Shown here: piece after piece, positions 42,615-53,022 of the stretch
How the letters are laid out: each line of letters begins with the position of its first letter
How positions within the stretch are numbered: position 1 is the first letter of the stretch
Assembly (NCBI RefSeq): GCF_023898315.1
Contig: NC_064622.1
Location: 178,332,178 to 178,396,177 of the forward strand
Source: Schistocerca nitens
Lineage: Eukaryota; Arthropoda; Insecta; Orthoptera; Acrididae
Length of the DNA stretch: 64,000 nucleotides
Direction: 5' to 3'
The notes under the pieces: model-generated
Told to the model about the DNA's origin: nothing
The model's database searches: none
The model's input: the letters and a program-made list of their open reading frames with translations, nothing else
Position numbers and translations under genes: made by a program

Positions 42615-42723
42615 AGTTTCACTTTCCTGACAGTATTTGACATGAAGTAAAAGTTCTGGTGACAGCAACATGCTGTCACCAGAACTTTTACTTCATGTCA
42701 AATACTGTCAGGAAAGTGAAACT
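42615..42723. repeat. Perfect inverted repeat, 53-base arms, 3-base loop
   Basis: Left arm 42615-42667 (AGTTTCACTTTCCTGACAGT at its start) and right arm 42671-42723 are exact reverse complements around ACA. The left arm looks like part of the LINE RT sequence; the right arm is its snap-back copy. Confidence 0.9.
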
Positions 42724-42975
42724 ATGGAAAATCTAGGATGGAATAATGACAATATTATGAAAGGGATAGAAAGCTACTCATCATATAGTGGAGATGTTGA
42801 GTTGCAGATAGGCACAACAAAAAGACTGTTAAACAAGTAAGCTTCCAGACAACATGCATGAATATTATGAAAAGGATAGAATGCTACTCATCATATAGTG
42901 GAGATGTTGAGTTGCAGATAGGCACAACAAAAAGTCTGTTAAACAAGTAAGCTTCCAGACAACATGCATGAATAT

Positions 42976-43033
<58 letters not shown>

Positions 43034-43112
43034 AACAATCTTTTTGTTGTGCCTATCTGCATCTCAACATCTCCAGCACGTGGTGAGTAGCAATCTATAC
43101 TTTTATGATACT
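42724..43112. mobile_element. Inverted-repeat element with GT microsatellite centre
   Basis: The left arm occurs twice in tandem (42751-42860 and 42861-42970, offset 110 bases). It starts AATATTATGAAA(A/G)GGATAG and contains GGCACAACAAAAAG. A (GT)27 run follows (42978-43031), then the inverted right arm (43032-43112), ending GGTGAGTAGCAATCTATAC. The ends resemble those of 62626-62890. No coding frame. From memory such repeats are common in orthopterans; they may be ends of Penelope-like elements. Confidence 0.6.
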
Positions 43113-43850
43113 GGTAGGAAAGTCAATGATATGCATTGGGAACAGATTTGTACCCGATATACTACCCGAAGGAATGACTATGTTTGTATGTTTCTGTCTG
43201 ACAATTGTTTTACTATAAATTTATGATCAGCAGACTTTTGAACTATCTCTGATTTTTGACACCATATTCTAGGTACGATAGGAACCACTATTTTTCCTAT
43301 TTGCCTTACAGCTACTGCTTCTGGGTATTTAACAGAATAAAAATTATGTTTTTGCGAAAAGACAGACTCTCATTAATTCATTATTATTTTCTACAAGTAT
43401 GAGAACAGAGCTTAAAATTCCATTATGCTAGTGCTTCTAGTTTGTTTAGTTTTATTTTAGTATTATTTTATGGTCAGCAGCATCAAAAGCTTGGGACAAG
43501 TCTAAGAATATATCTGTGACACAGTCGTCCTTGTCAATAGCTTTAAGCACCACTTTTGCAAACACTGTATTTGCCAATATTGTACTTCTCCTACTTCAAA
43601 TACCAAATTTTACATGGCTAAGAGCATTGTACCTTTCTTTCATTTGTGATGAACAAAAGGACTCAGTTATTATGTTTGTTAATGGGTTTGTATGCTGTCT
43701 GTGCACACTTCGAGAACAGAGACTGCTGCATCTATGCCCGCCTGGCTTCTTATTTTTTAATTTCTGTATTGTCCTCCTTTGTTCAAACTCTGTTGTGGGA
43801 GACATCATTATTGTGTTTGCTTTGTAATGCAATTTACATTCTCTTAAAGG

Positions 43851-46380
43851 GCATGATGATTGTCAGTTACTGTGATATTTACATATTCTGATGTGAGGGT
43901 AGCAGTGATACTAGTGGGAAGAATAGCCTGAACTCAACTAATTTTTGTTCAATTTGGTTTTTTTTTCCAAGTTTGAATTCTTTGCAGATTAAATTTGTCT
44001 GCCACAAACTGCCATTGAAAATACAGGGCAATTCGAAGGAATATAGCAGTTTCAAATGGATAAAACTTGTAATGCGGTGTGATACTTCAATAAGAATCAC
44101 AGAGAAAGTACAAGAAAGTTTTTTAAAAATTCTGCAGTTTTAAGTTTCCAGTACGACTCTTCATGGTCAGATAGACAATTTTTAAGCTTTACTTCATTTC
44201 ACTCCATATATTTTGAAGTACATGCAAACTCTTTGATGCCAGTCCATTTAGAAATGTGCATTTTGAGTTATGGAATTGTTTTCAGCAAGAGAGGTACATA
44301 CATAAAGTCTTTTATACAACTCTATAAAAAGAAACTGATGGGTGTCAAGAGATCTAACTGGCTGAGATCAGTACACAGCATCATCATGTCCAGTATGACC
44401 GATCCAACTGTTTGGAAGAATATGGGTGTGCCCCATCTTGTTGACAGATGTAATCTGTGGAATCCATATCAAGCTGTGGCAGGCAGCATGTCCAGGTAAC
44501 TGATATTTGAAACCCTTAGCTCAAAGAAGAAAAATGGATCACACAATTTTTGTGCTGATGTCACACAGATTATATTACCTTCCAGTGAGTCATCTAGACA
44601 TTGAGTTATAGGCAAAGATTTTTCTTTGCCATATTTTCGAATTTCATGCTTGTTAACCTTGCTACTTGGTGTATTGTTGCCTCATTGCTAAAAATTAAGC
44701 ATGCAACAGATATTTCTTTCTCCATGGCTTTCACCATTGCTATAGCATAATCAGTATATTTGACATAGTAAAATTTGAATTGTGTGTGCAAGGGTGCCCA
44801 TATGATAGTTTCTGGGCGGGGGGATGGTGCGCTAGGCCTGGGAGTATGGTGTAGCTTTAATATTGTGGAAGACGAATGGTGACTTACAAGTAGCTATAAT
44901 TACTTTTTTTTTTTTTTTTCAGATCTTACCATGTTAGAACTACGTGATACTGACTTTTAAATTGTTTTCTTGAAAGAAAAACACCTTAATATAATATATT
45001 TTTTCCTTTCCCTGAGAACTAAGCGGGGGGGGGGGGGGGGGGTGGCGTTCCCTTAACCATAGGTATGGGCGCCATTGTCTGCATGGTTTCATTTTCAGCA
45101 TCATTTTGAGGACACACTAAATCACTGTGGCACATCTAGCCCAATACTGTCTTTGTACATTGATTTCGTTGGACTATGTTCAGACAAAATATGGATTCTT
45201 TCAACTTTTTATGCTGATGCATATGGCCAGCTGGCACTGTTTCCTTTGAATGAATATCTTATTTCTTCAAACTGCCAATACCATCTCTGAATTTGGATGT
45301 GCTTAATATTTGATTTTAGTCTCTAGCGTTTAATTACTGGTGGTCAAGTCATGGTGAGACAGTCACAGGAAGGCTGAATGTGGTGCACTGCAGCCGAATT
45401 GTCCAGGGATACCTCACACAGTTCTACATTTTGTATTTATTCTAACCTTGTGGCACAATGCCTAGCCAGTCAGTACAGTTGTCAGCTAGGGGAGGGAACT
45501 ATTTTCTGAGTCAAGGTTAGATACCAGCCTAGAATCTGTCAAAACTAGTGTGGGAAACTGTCTAAAATCTGCACTAAGGCTAGATTGTGTATCATGCCAA
45601 TGGTTGCTAATCTTCAGTTCGAATTCAATCCGGGTCTGTCTTTCTTCTTGTCTTGCAAGATAGCTTGTTGTGCATCAAGCTATATAAACAGGCTCTGTAG
45701 ATGTTAAAGATATTGGTAACAGATAATTCCAGTGGAAATAGAATATGGAAGACAGCTTTCCAAAATGAAGAACTGTTCTAAGGTAGTTGTACATGATATC
45801 CCAGACATTAGCACGGTATTTTAAATGATAGTTGGGAGACCAGCCTGAGTCTTTGGATGTCACTAAAGCTAATGCTGTTCATAGGAAATTAAATATGTGC
45901 CAGAAGATGGATCTTGAGTAATTATTACTGTTTACGATACAGGTAGTTGGGTCTTTTATCAGCAGACAAAACTGGTAATGAAGGAATGAAGTATCAAATT
46001 AGATTTCCTTGTTTGCAAAATAATATAATGGTGGAAACAAGATGATGTAACATTAGAAATTGCTGGGAGACTTTGCAGAGGCAGAGGCAATTGGATGTGA
46101 CAGGAACATGTGAAGATGTTGGGAAATGTATTGGGTGAGGTATCGTTATAATTTCATTTGTGCGAAGAATAGCAAACCAAGTTCGATGTGACTTTATACC
46201 TATTCCATTATCTATAAAGCACAACCCATATTGCCCCTTTACATGTATTAGCACTTTTTAGGACTCAATGCCTAGCTCAAAGTCCAATTATAATATTAAA
46301 TTTGATTTTCAAGATAAAGTTACAGTACTCTCTGACATTTTGCTGTCACAAAAATGCAGGCTGTTTATTTACTTTTTCAG
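43851..46380. other. Intron-like sequence without recognisable gene
   Basis: About 2.5 kb between LINE fragments and host exon B. It includes a T run (44906-44921) and a G run of about 20 (45023-45042). ORFs such as 44233-44499 and 45994-46254 show no domain. The last 80 bases are the intron end before exon B. Confidence 0.35.
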
Positions 46381-46625
46381 ACAAGTCGAAGGAACTTGGC
46401 AATCAGACATGTGCTGAACCCCAAAATGGACAAATAAAAGGTACAACAGTAGAATCAGTAAAAGGAAATAGACATCAAATTAATGGTGGTGTTGACGATG
46501 ATGTTGATGAAGATGAAGAAGATGATGATGAAGAAGAAGAAGACAGTGGTGACACCGATGATAGCAAATCTGATTTACACAAAGAAATGTTAGCAGAATG
46601 CCAGCAAATGCACCTGGAACAACAG
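46381..46625 (+). CDS. Host gene exon B: acidic stretch and helix, protein unidentified
   Basis: 245 bases with an acceptor (TTTATTTACTTTTTCAG, 46364-46380) and donor GTTAGT (46626-46631). It opens with the last two bases of a codon, so it accepts the single extra base of exon A and would read ...VHVPDKSKELGN. It encodes KSKELGNQTCAEPQNGQ, then an Asp/Glu-rich run (DEDEEDDDEEEEDSG), then KSDLHKEMLAECQQMHLEQQ, which looks helical. It ends on a codon boundary, so another exon must follow beyond or within the window. Acidic runs next to a helix are common in nuclear proteins. I do not recognise the family. The link to exon A is inference from phase and strand. Confidence 0.6.
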
Positions 46626-47279
46626 GTTAGTATCCTACTGCATAGAATGGAGTGACTAACGTATTGATAGGTCAGTATAACTATTTTTTGCCATTTTAAA
46701 GAGTTCTCAAAACTGTTTTGACATTGATTGAACTCTAGTAATTTAGAAAATTTCTTATAAGTTGGTTTTATGACTAATTTTACATTAATTAATTCACCTG
46801 TTTTCTTTATAATGTTGGCTATCATGAGAGCATTAACAATAGTTGGCCCTAGAAATTTGTCATAGATGTCACATTTACAAGTTCCTATGTGGGTATTCAT
46901 CAAGTATGGGAATCTTAGTGCATGTAGAAGCAATTGGGCTGTATTTTCCCATGTTTTGTCTGTTGGGAATATATGAGTTTACATTGGAAATATGTAAGAG
47001 CATACATTAGAAACAAAAGAGATGTTTCACTTTAGGAACTAGCCCAGTGACTACATTTGTATACCTATACCTTTCCTTCTAGAATTGTGAGCACAAATTA
47101 ATGTAGTATCATTATTGTTGCAACTTTGGTTAAATGGTAAAGCCTTTGAGTGAACTTGCCTGCTAAAAATTTCCATTATATTTATAGTTGTTGTGAAACA
47201 CCTTGGACTGTTTTTATTTTTTATCCCCCAGTGAAAGCTCCATAATTTGCAATAAATGTGGGATTGTCATTGTAGATAG
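46626..47279. other. Intron-like sequence
   Basis: About 650 bases after exon B before recognisable LINE ORF1. No further exon can be identified. Confidence 0.35.
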
Positions 47280-47800
47280 AAAGAAAGAGTGCACTCATTA
47301 AATCTAGTCAAGCTTACAAGTGATGCAGTATTTAAAGTTTTCACCACAAAAATCCTTCAATTGCAAGGGAATGGGGAAAGAATGACTGTTTAGTCAGATT
47401 ACTTATCAAGAGAAGTGCACCACGTGAAGGATGGAAAGCAAGTTTAAACAAACAGAAGGCTGTATCAGAGAAGTTGCTCAAGAGAGCAAAAAGTCTAAGT
47501 TGCACTGATAGATTTACACTTCATATGAAACTAATTAATCACAGAGACATAAATCGTGGATTCGAATAAATTTATCAGTGATTAATGTGTAGGACTAGAT
47601 GGACTGCATCTAAACAGGCTAGGGTCGGCAACATTGTGCAATATGTATAGTGGTATCTGTAAGATCATACTTAATAAGGAAAACTAGTATGCTGAGATGG
47701 GAGTGTAAAAAGTGATAAAAAAGTTGAAACGAAAATACACAAACAGCATTTCAAAACAGATGCCATTAGGAATGTTCAAAAAAGTAACAACACGTTCGTA

Positions 47801-49250
47801 ATGCAATTGAACATAAATGGGTTAAGTTCAAACTACACAAATGGCAGAGAAACAAAACTTAATGACTTGAAAATCATTTTGTCAGAAATATCAAATATCA
47901 AGGTTGTATGCTTGAATGAACACTGGCTTACAAAGAATAGTATCAAAATCTTAAATAACATTGATAATTTTTATGTTGCCAGCAGCTTTTGTAGGAATAA
48001 TTTAACTTGAGGAGGATCGTGCATACTTGTGGAAAGATCAGTGGAATATAGAGCAAGACTCAATTTCAGTTCCCTTAATGAAGAATGTATATTTGAAAGC
48101 TGCTGCTTGGAGTTAGGGCAAAATATTGTAATCTTATCTGTGTATAGAATTCCAGGCACAGAAATAATAAAACATTTTTGTTGAAATTCCACTGTCCGTT
48201 GCAAAAACTTCAACAAGAAACCAAGAAAAGAGTAATAATAACTACTGCTTTCAACAAAGATCTAGCAACTGAAGCCAATAACTCAACAAAATTCATTGAT
48301 ATGATTCAAATATCGGGTTTCAGCACAAATTTCACTGATTTTACTCGAGTAAACGAAATGTCTGCAACATGTATAGATAATATTTTAACCAATTACACTT
48401 ATAATAATTCGGAGGAAGGCAATGGCAAACCACCTCCGCTAGGACCTTGCCTAGTACGGCGGTGCGGGTCTTGCACATTGTCCCCTACCTGCGTCAAGGA
48501 GTATGGGACCTCGTCATCATCACACTTATAATGAGGCAAATAAGTTTTGTTTAAATTTAGAACTTTCTGATCATTGTGCTCTGTTTATGGAGTTGCCAAA
48601 AACAATAGAACCTTGCTCGAAAAAAACCTACACCAAACGCCAGTTCAGCAAAGAAAATATGAACTTATTCTATCATAGATTAAACAAGGTGGAGTGGGCT
48701 ATAGATCATAGTATTTCATGCTCTGAAAATTGTGCTACTTTATTGGCCTACACGTTTTTAATGTAACTTTTCCCCTTACTGTACATCATAAAAATGTAGG
48801 AAATAAAGTAAAGTGGATTACTAAAGGAATAAAAATTTCAAGTGCAAGAAAAAGACAGCTACATAGGGAACTAAAACATAGCAAATGTCCTGATTTTGTT
48901 GTCCATGTAAAAGATTACAAAAATATGTTTAAAAATGTTGTAAAGGCAGCTAAAGAACGGGCAAATAATAGATTTATATTGGATAGTGAAAACAAATGAC
49001 AAGCATTATGGTCAGTGATCAAAGCTGAAACAGGTGCTACAGATAGAGGCCTTGATATTTCTGAAATCAATATAGAGGATAAAACTATTGTAAAACCTGC
49101 TCAAATTTTTGAATTATTTAATGAATTTTTTATAAATTTAAACAAATCTAATGTCAATGTAGCAGAGTACCCAGACAAGGTAAATTTCTTCAACAGTGAG
49201 CAATTTGATGGTGAATTTTTCAGTACTTTTCCAAAACTACTGTAAAAGAT
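47801..49250 (+). pseudogene. LINE endonuclease and linker
   Basis: Reads MQLNINGLSSNYTNGRETKL, VVCLNEHWLT (the catalytic Glu block), then ARLNFSSLNEECIFE, ILSVYRIPG and LELSDHCALFMELPK (SDH block, 48560-48600). Next come KWITKGIKISSARKRQLHRE and a linker ending ATVKDIENV-like. Several stops. The frame is continuous across the 116-base insertion at 48406-48521 when that is removed. Confidence 0.7.
48406..48521 (+). mobile_element. Short SINE/LINE-tail insertion with 11-bp target duplication
   Basis: A 116-base insertion flanked by ACACTTATAAT (48395-48405 and 48522-48532). It begins AATTCGGAGGAAGGCAATGG and ends in TCATCATC, a trinucleotide tail as on the 3' end of retroposons. It contains GGACCTTGCCTAGTACGGCG. 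No A or B box is present, so it is a 5'-truncated copy of some longer element mobilised by a LINE. Confidence 0.75.
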
Positions 49251-49282
49251 ATAGAAAATGTGATCCTATCACTAAAAAGTAA

Positions 49283-49463
49283 GCCGGCCGCGGTGGTCTC
49301 GCGGAACCGTGCGACTGCTACGGTCGCAGGTTCGAATCCTGCCTCGGGCATGGATGTGTGTGATGTCCTTAGGTTAGTTAGGTTTAAGTAGTTCTAAGTT
49401 CTAGGGGACTGATGACCACAGCAGTTGAGTCCCATAGTGCTCAGAGCCATTTGAACCATTTGA
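49283..49463 (+). mobile_element. tRNA-derived SINE (type 1)
   Basis: 181 bases flanked by ACTAAAAAGTAA (49271-49282 and 49464-49475). The head is tRNA-like, with an A-box-like GTGGTCTCGCGG and an exact B box GGTTCGAATCC (49330-49340), so RNA polymerase III could transcribe it. The body follows. The tail holds the stem-loop GGGACT...AGTCCC (49405-49433) and ends CCATTTGAACCATTTGA. It has no coding capacity. From memory this SINE is abundant in Schistocerca-type genomes. Confidence 0.9.
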
Positions 49464-49715
49464 ACTAAAAAGTAAAACATCAGCAGGATGGGATGGGATA
49501 CCAACAAAAGCGTTAAAAACAGTCCCTAAAATAATTGCACAGCCACTAGCTACAACAGTTAACCAGTCCCTTCAAGAAGGTTATTTTCCAAACACACTGA
49601 AGTACGCAGTAGTTAAGCCACTATTCAAGAAAGGCACAAAAGAACATATGGGAAACTATCGCCCAGTCTCTCTTCTTCCGTCACTATCAAAAATATTTGA
49701 AAAGGTAGTCACCAT

Positions 49716-52700
49716 GTTGTTTTTGTTGTTGTTGTTGTTGTTGTGGTCTTCAGTCCAGAGACTGGTTTGATGCAGCTCTCCATGCTACTCTATCCTGTGC
49801 AAGCTTCTTCATCTCCCAGTACCTATTGCGACCTACATCCTTCTGAATCTGCTTAGTGTATTCATCTCTTGGTCTCCCTCTACGATTTTTACCCTCCACG
49901 GTGCCCTCCAATGCTAAATTTGTGATCCCTTGATGCCTCAAAACATGTCCTACCAACTGATCCCTTCTTCTAGTCAAGTTGTGCCACAAACTTCTCTTCT
50001 CCCCAATCCTATTCAATACCTCCTCATTAGTTACGTGATCTACCCACCTTATCTTCAGCATTCTTCTGTAGCACCACATTTCGAAAGCTTCTATTCTCTT
50101 CTTGTCCAAACTGGTTATCGTCCATGTTTCACTTCCATACATGGCTACACTCCATACAAATACTTTCAGAAACGACTTCCTGACACTTAAATCTATACTC
50201 GATGTTAACAAATTTCTCTTCTTCAGAAACGATTTCCTTGCCATTGCCAGTCTACATTTTATATCCTCTCTACTTTGACCATCATCTGTTATTTTACTAC
50301 CTAAATAGCAAAACTCCTTTACTACTTTAAGTGTCTCATTTCCTAATCTAATCCCCTCAGCATCACCCGATTTAATTTGACTACATTCCATTATCCTCGT
50401 TTTGCTTTTGTTGATGTTCATCTTATATCCTCCTTTCAAGACACTGTCCATTCCGTTCAACTGCTCTTCCAAGTCCTTTGCTGTCTCTGACAGAATTACA
50501 ATGTCATCGGCAAACCTCAAAGTTTTTACTTCTTCTCCATGAATTTTAATACCTACTCTGAATTTCTCTTTTGTTTCCTTTACTGCTTGCTCAATATACA
50601 GATTGAATAACATCGGGGATAGGCTACAACCCTGTCTCTCTCCTTTCCCAACCACTGCTTCCCTTTCATGCCCCTCGACTCTTATAACTGCCATCTGGTT
50701 TCTGTACAAATTGTAAATAGCCTTTCGCTCCCTGTATTTTACCCCTGCCACCTTCAGAATTTGAAAGGGAGTATTCCAGTCAACGTTGTCAAAAGCTTTC
50801 TCTAAGTCTACAAATGCTAGAAACATAGGTTTGCCTTTTCTTAATCTTTCTTCTAAGATAAGTCGTAAGGTTAGTATTGCCTCACGTGTTCCAACATTTC
50901 TACGGAATCCAAACTGATCTTCCCCGAGGTCCGCTTCTACTAGTTTTTCCATTCGTCTGTAAAGAATTCGCGTTAGTATTTTGCAGCTGTGACTTATTAA
51001 ACTGATAGTTCGGTAATTTTCACATCTGTCAACACCTGCTTTCTTTGGGATTGGAATTATTATATTCTTCTTGAAGTCTGTGGGTATTTCGCCTGTCTCA
51101 TACATTTTGCTCACCAGGTGGTAGAGTTTTGTCATGACTGGCTCTCCCAAGGCTATCAGTGGTTCTAATGGAATGTTGTCTACTCCCGGGGCCTTGTTTC
51201 GACTCAGGTCTTTCAGTGCTCTGTCAAACTCTTCACGCAGTATCTTATCTCCCATTTCGTCTTCATCTACATCCTCTTCCATTTCCATAATATTGTCCTC
51301 AAGTACATCGCCCTTGTATAAACCCTCTATATACTCCTTCCACCTTTCTGCCTTCCCTTCTTTGCTTAGAACTGGGTTGCCATCTGAGCTCTTGATATTC
51401 ATACAAGTGGCTGTCTTCTCTCCAAAGGTATCTTTAATTTTCCTGTAGGCAGTATCTATCTTACCCCTAGTGAGACAAGCCTCTACATCCTTACATTTGT
51501 CCTCTAGCCATCCCTGCTTAGCCATTTTGCACTTCCTGTCGATCTCATTTTTGAGACGTTTGTATTCCTTTTTGCCTGCTTCATTTACTGAGTTTTTATA
51601 TTTTCTCCTTTCACCAATTAAATTCAATATTTCTTCTGTTACCCAAGGATTTCTATTAGCCCTCGTCTTTTTACCTACTTGATCGTCTGCTGCCTTCACT
51701 ACTTCATCCCTCAGAGCTACCCATTCTTCTTCTACTGTATTTCTTTCCCCCATTCCTGTCAATTGTTCCCTTATGCTCTCCCTGAAACTTTCTACAACCT
51801 CTGGTTCTTTCAGTTTATCCAGGTCGCATCTCCTTAAATTCCCACCTTTTTGCAGTTTCTTCAGTTTCAATCTGCAGTTCATAACCAATAGATTGTGATC
51901 AGAGTCCACATCTGCCCCTGGAAATGTCTTACAATTTAAAACCTGGTTCCTAAATCTCTGTCTCACCATTATATAATCTATCTGATACCTTTTAGTATCT
52001 CCAGGATTCTTCCAGGTATACAACCTTGCTTTATGATTCTTGAACCAAGTGTTAGCTATGAGTAAGTTATGCTCTGTGCAAAATTCTACAAGGCGGCTTC
52101 CTCTTTCATTTCTTAGCCCCAATCCATATTCACCTACTATGTTTCCTTCTCTTCCTTTTCCTACTTACGAATTCCAGTCACCCATGACTATTAAATTTTC
52201 GTCTCCCTTCACTACCTGAATAATTTCTTTTATCTCGCCATACATTTCATTAATTTCTTCATCATCTGCAGAGCTAGTTGGCATATAAACTTGTACTACT
52301 GTAGTAGGCGTGGGCTTTGTGTCTATCTTGGCCACAATAATGCGTTCACTATGCTGTTTGTAGTAGCTAACCCGCACTCCTATTTTTTTACTCATTATTA
52401 AACCTACTCCTGCATTACCCCTATTTGATTTTGTATTTATAACCCTGTAATCACCTGACGAAAAGTCTTGTTCCTCCTGCCATCGAATTCCCACTATATC
52501 TAACTTTAACCTATCCATTTCCCTTTTTAAATTTTCTAACCTACCTGCCCGATTAAGGGATCTGACATTGCACGCTCCGATCCGTAGAACGCCAGTTTTC
52601 TTTCTCCTGATAACGACGTCCTCTTGAGTAGTCCCCGCCCGGAGATCCGAATGGGGGACTATTTTACCTCCGGAATATTTTACCCAAGAGGACGCCATCA

Positions 52701-53015
52701 TCATTTAATCATACAGTAAAGCTGCATGTCCTCGGAAAAAATTACGGCCGTAGTTTCCCCTTGCTTTCAGCCGTTCGCAGTACCAGCACAGCAAGGCCGT
52801 TTTGGTTAATGTTACAAGGCCAGATCAGTCAATCATCCAGACTGTTGCCCCTGCAACTACTGAAAAGGCTGCGACCCCTCATCAGGAACCACATGTTTGT
52901 CTGGCCTCTCAACAGATACCCCTCCATTGTGGTTGCACCTATGGTACGGCCATCTGTATCGATGAGGCACGCGAGCCTCCCCACCAACGGCAAGGTCCAT
53001 GGTTCATGGGGGGGT
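49716..53015 (-). mobile_element. Full-length RTE-type LINE (copy C)
   Basis: 3300 bases from the 5' UTR (52705-53015) to the ACA/AAC-rich tail (49716-49743). The 7-base target duplication TCACCAT lies at 49709-49715 and 53016-53022. Removing it joins the interrupted LINE as FEKVV followed by TIQIQNFVEKF. The single ORF is open but for one stop. This copy is the youngest and best RTE of the three in the window. Confidence 0.9.
49750..52704 (-). pseudogene. RTE ORF2 protein (endonuclease and RT), one premature stop
   Basis: One frame of 985 codons runs 52704-49750 with a single in-frame TAA at 52165-52167, where copies A and B have ACA (Thr, in NSTVGKG). Endonuclease: IGACNVRSLNRAG, VGIRWQEEQ, VYMPTSSADDE, VMGDWNS, VDSDHNLLVMNC. 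RT: APGVDNIPLEP, ENYRTISLISHSCKILTRIL, EDQFGFRRNVGTREA, FVDLEKAFDNVDW, QGCSLSPMLFNLYIEQ and LRFADDIVILSE; all catalytic Asp are present. A C-terminal region with MWCYRRMLKIRWVDHVTNEE and RRDQLVGHVLRHQG follows, typical of this RTE group. Without the stop it would be a complete enzyme; readthrough cannot be judged. Confidence 0.92.
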
Positions 53016-53022
53016 TCACCAT

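Larger units (their letters stand above)
42263..43850 (-). mobile_element. LINE RT fragments on the minus strand, interrupted
   Basis: The right part (43440-43850) reads TTEFEQRRTIQKLKNKK and KAIDKDDCVTDIFLDLSQAFDAADHK, which is RT palm motif A. The left part (42300-42600) reads VITLSIDDKPINNVTNTKFLEMNADCQLT*NEH, the thumb start where the LGVxxD block stands. Between them lie a perfect 53-base hairpin and an inverted-repeat element. Stops are frequent. It is a CR1/Jockey-type LINE, not the same family as the TAGATG one. Confidence 0.6.

Noticed and set aside
42978-43031. CRISPR-like or satellite array
   Set aside because: It is a plain GT dinucleotide run with no spacers.
49283-49350. tRNA gene
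   Set aside because: The A and B boxes belong to a SINE with a body, a tail and target duplications; the anticodon arm is not a proper tRNA fold.
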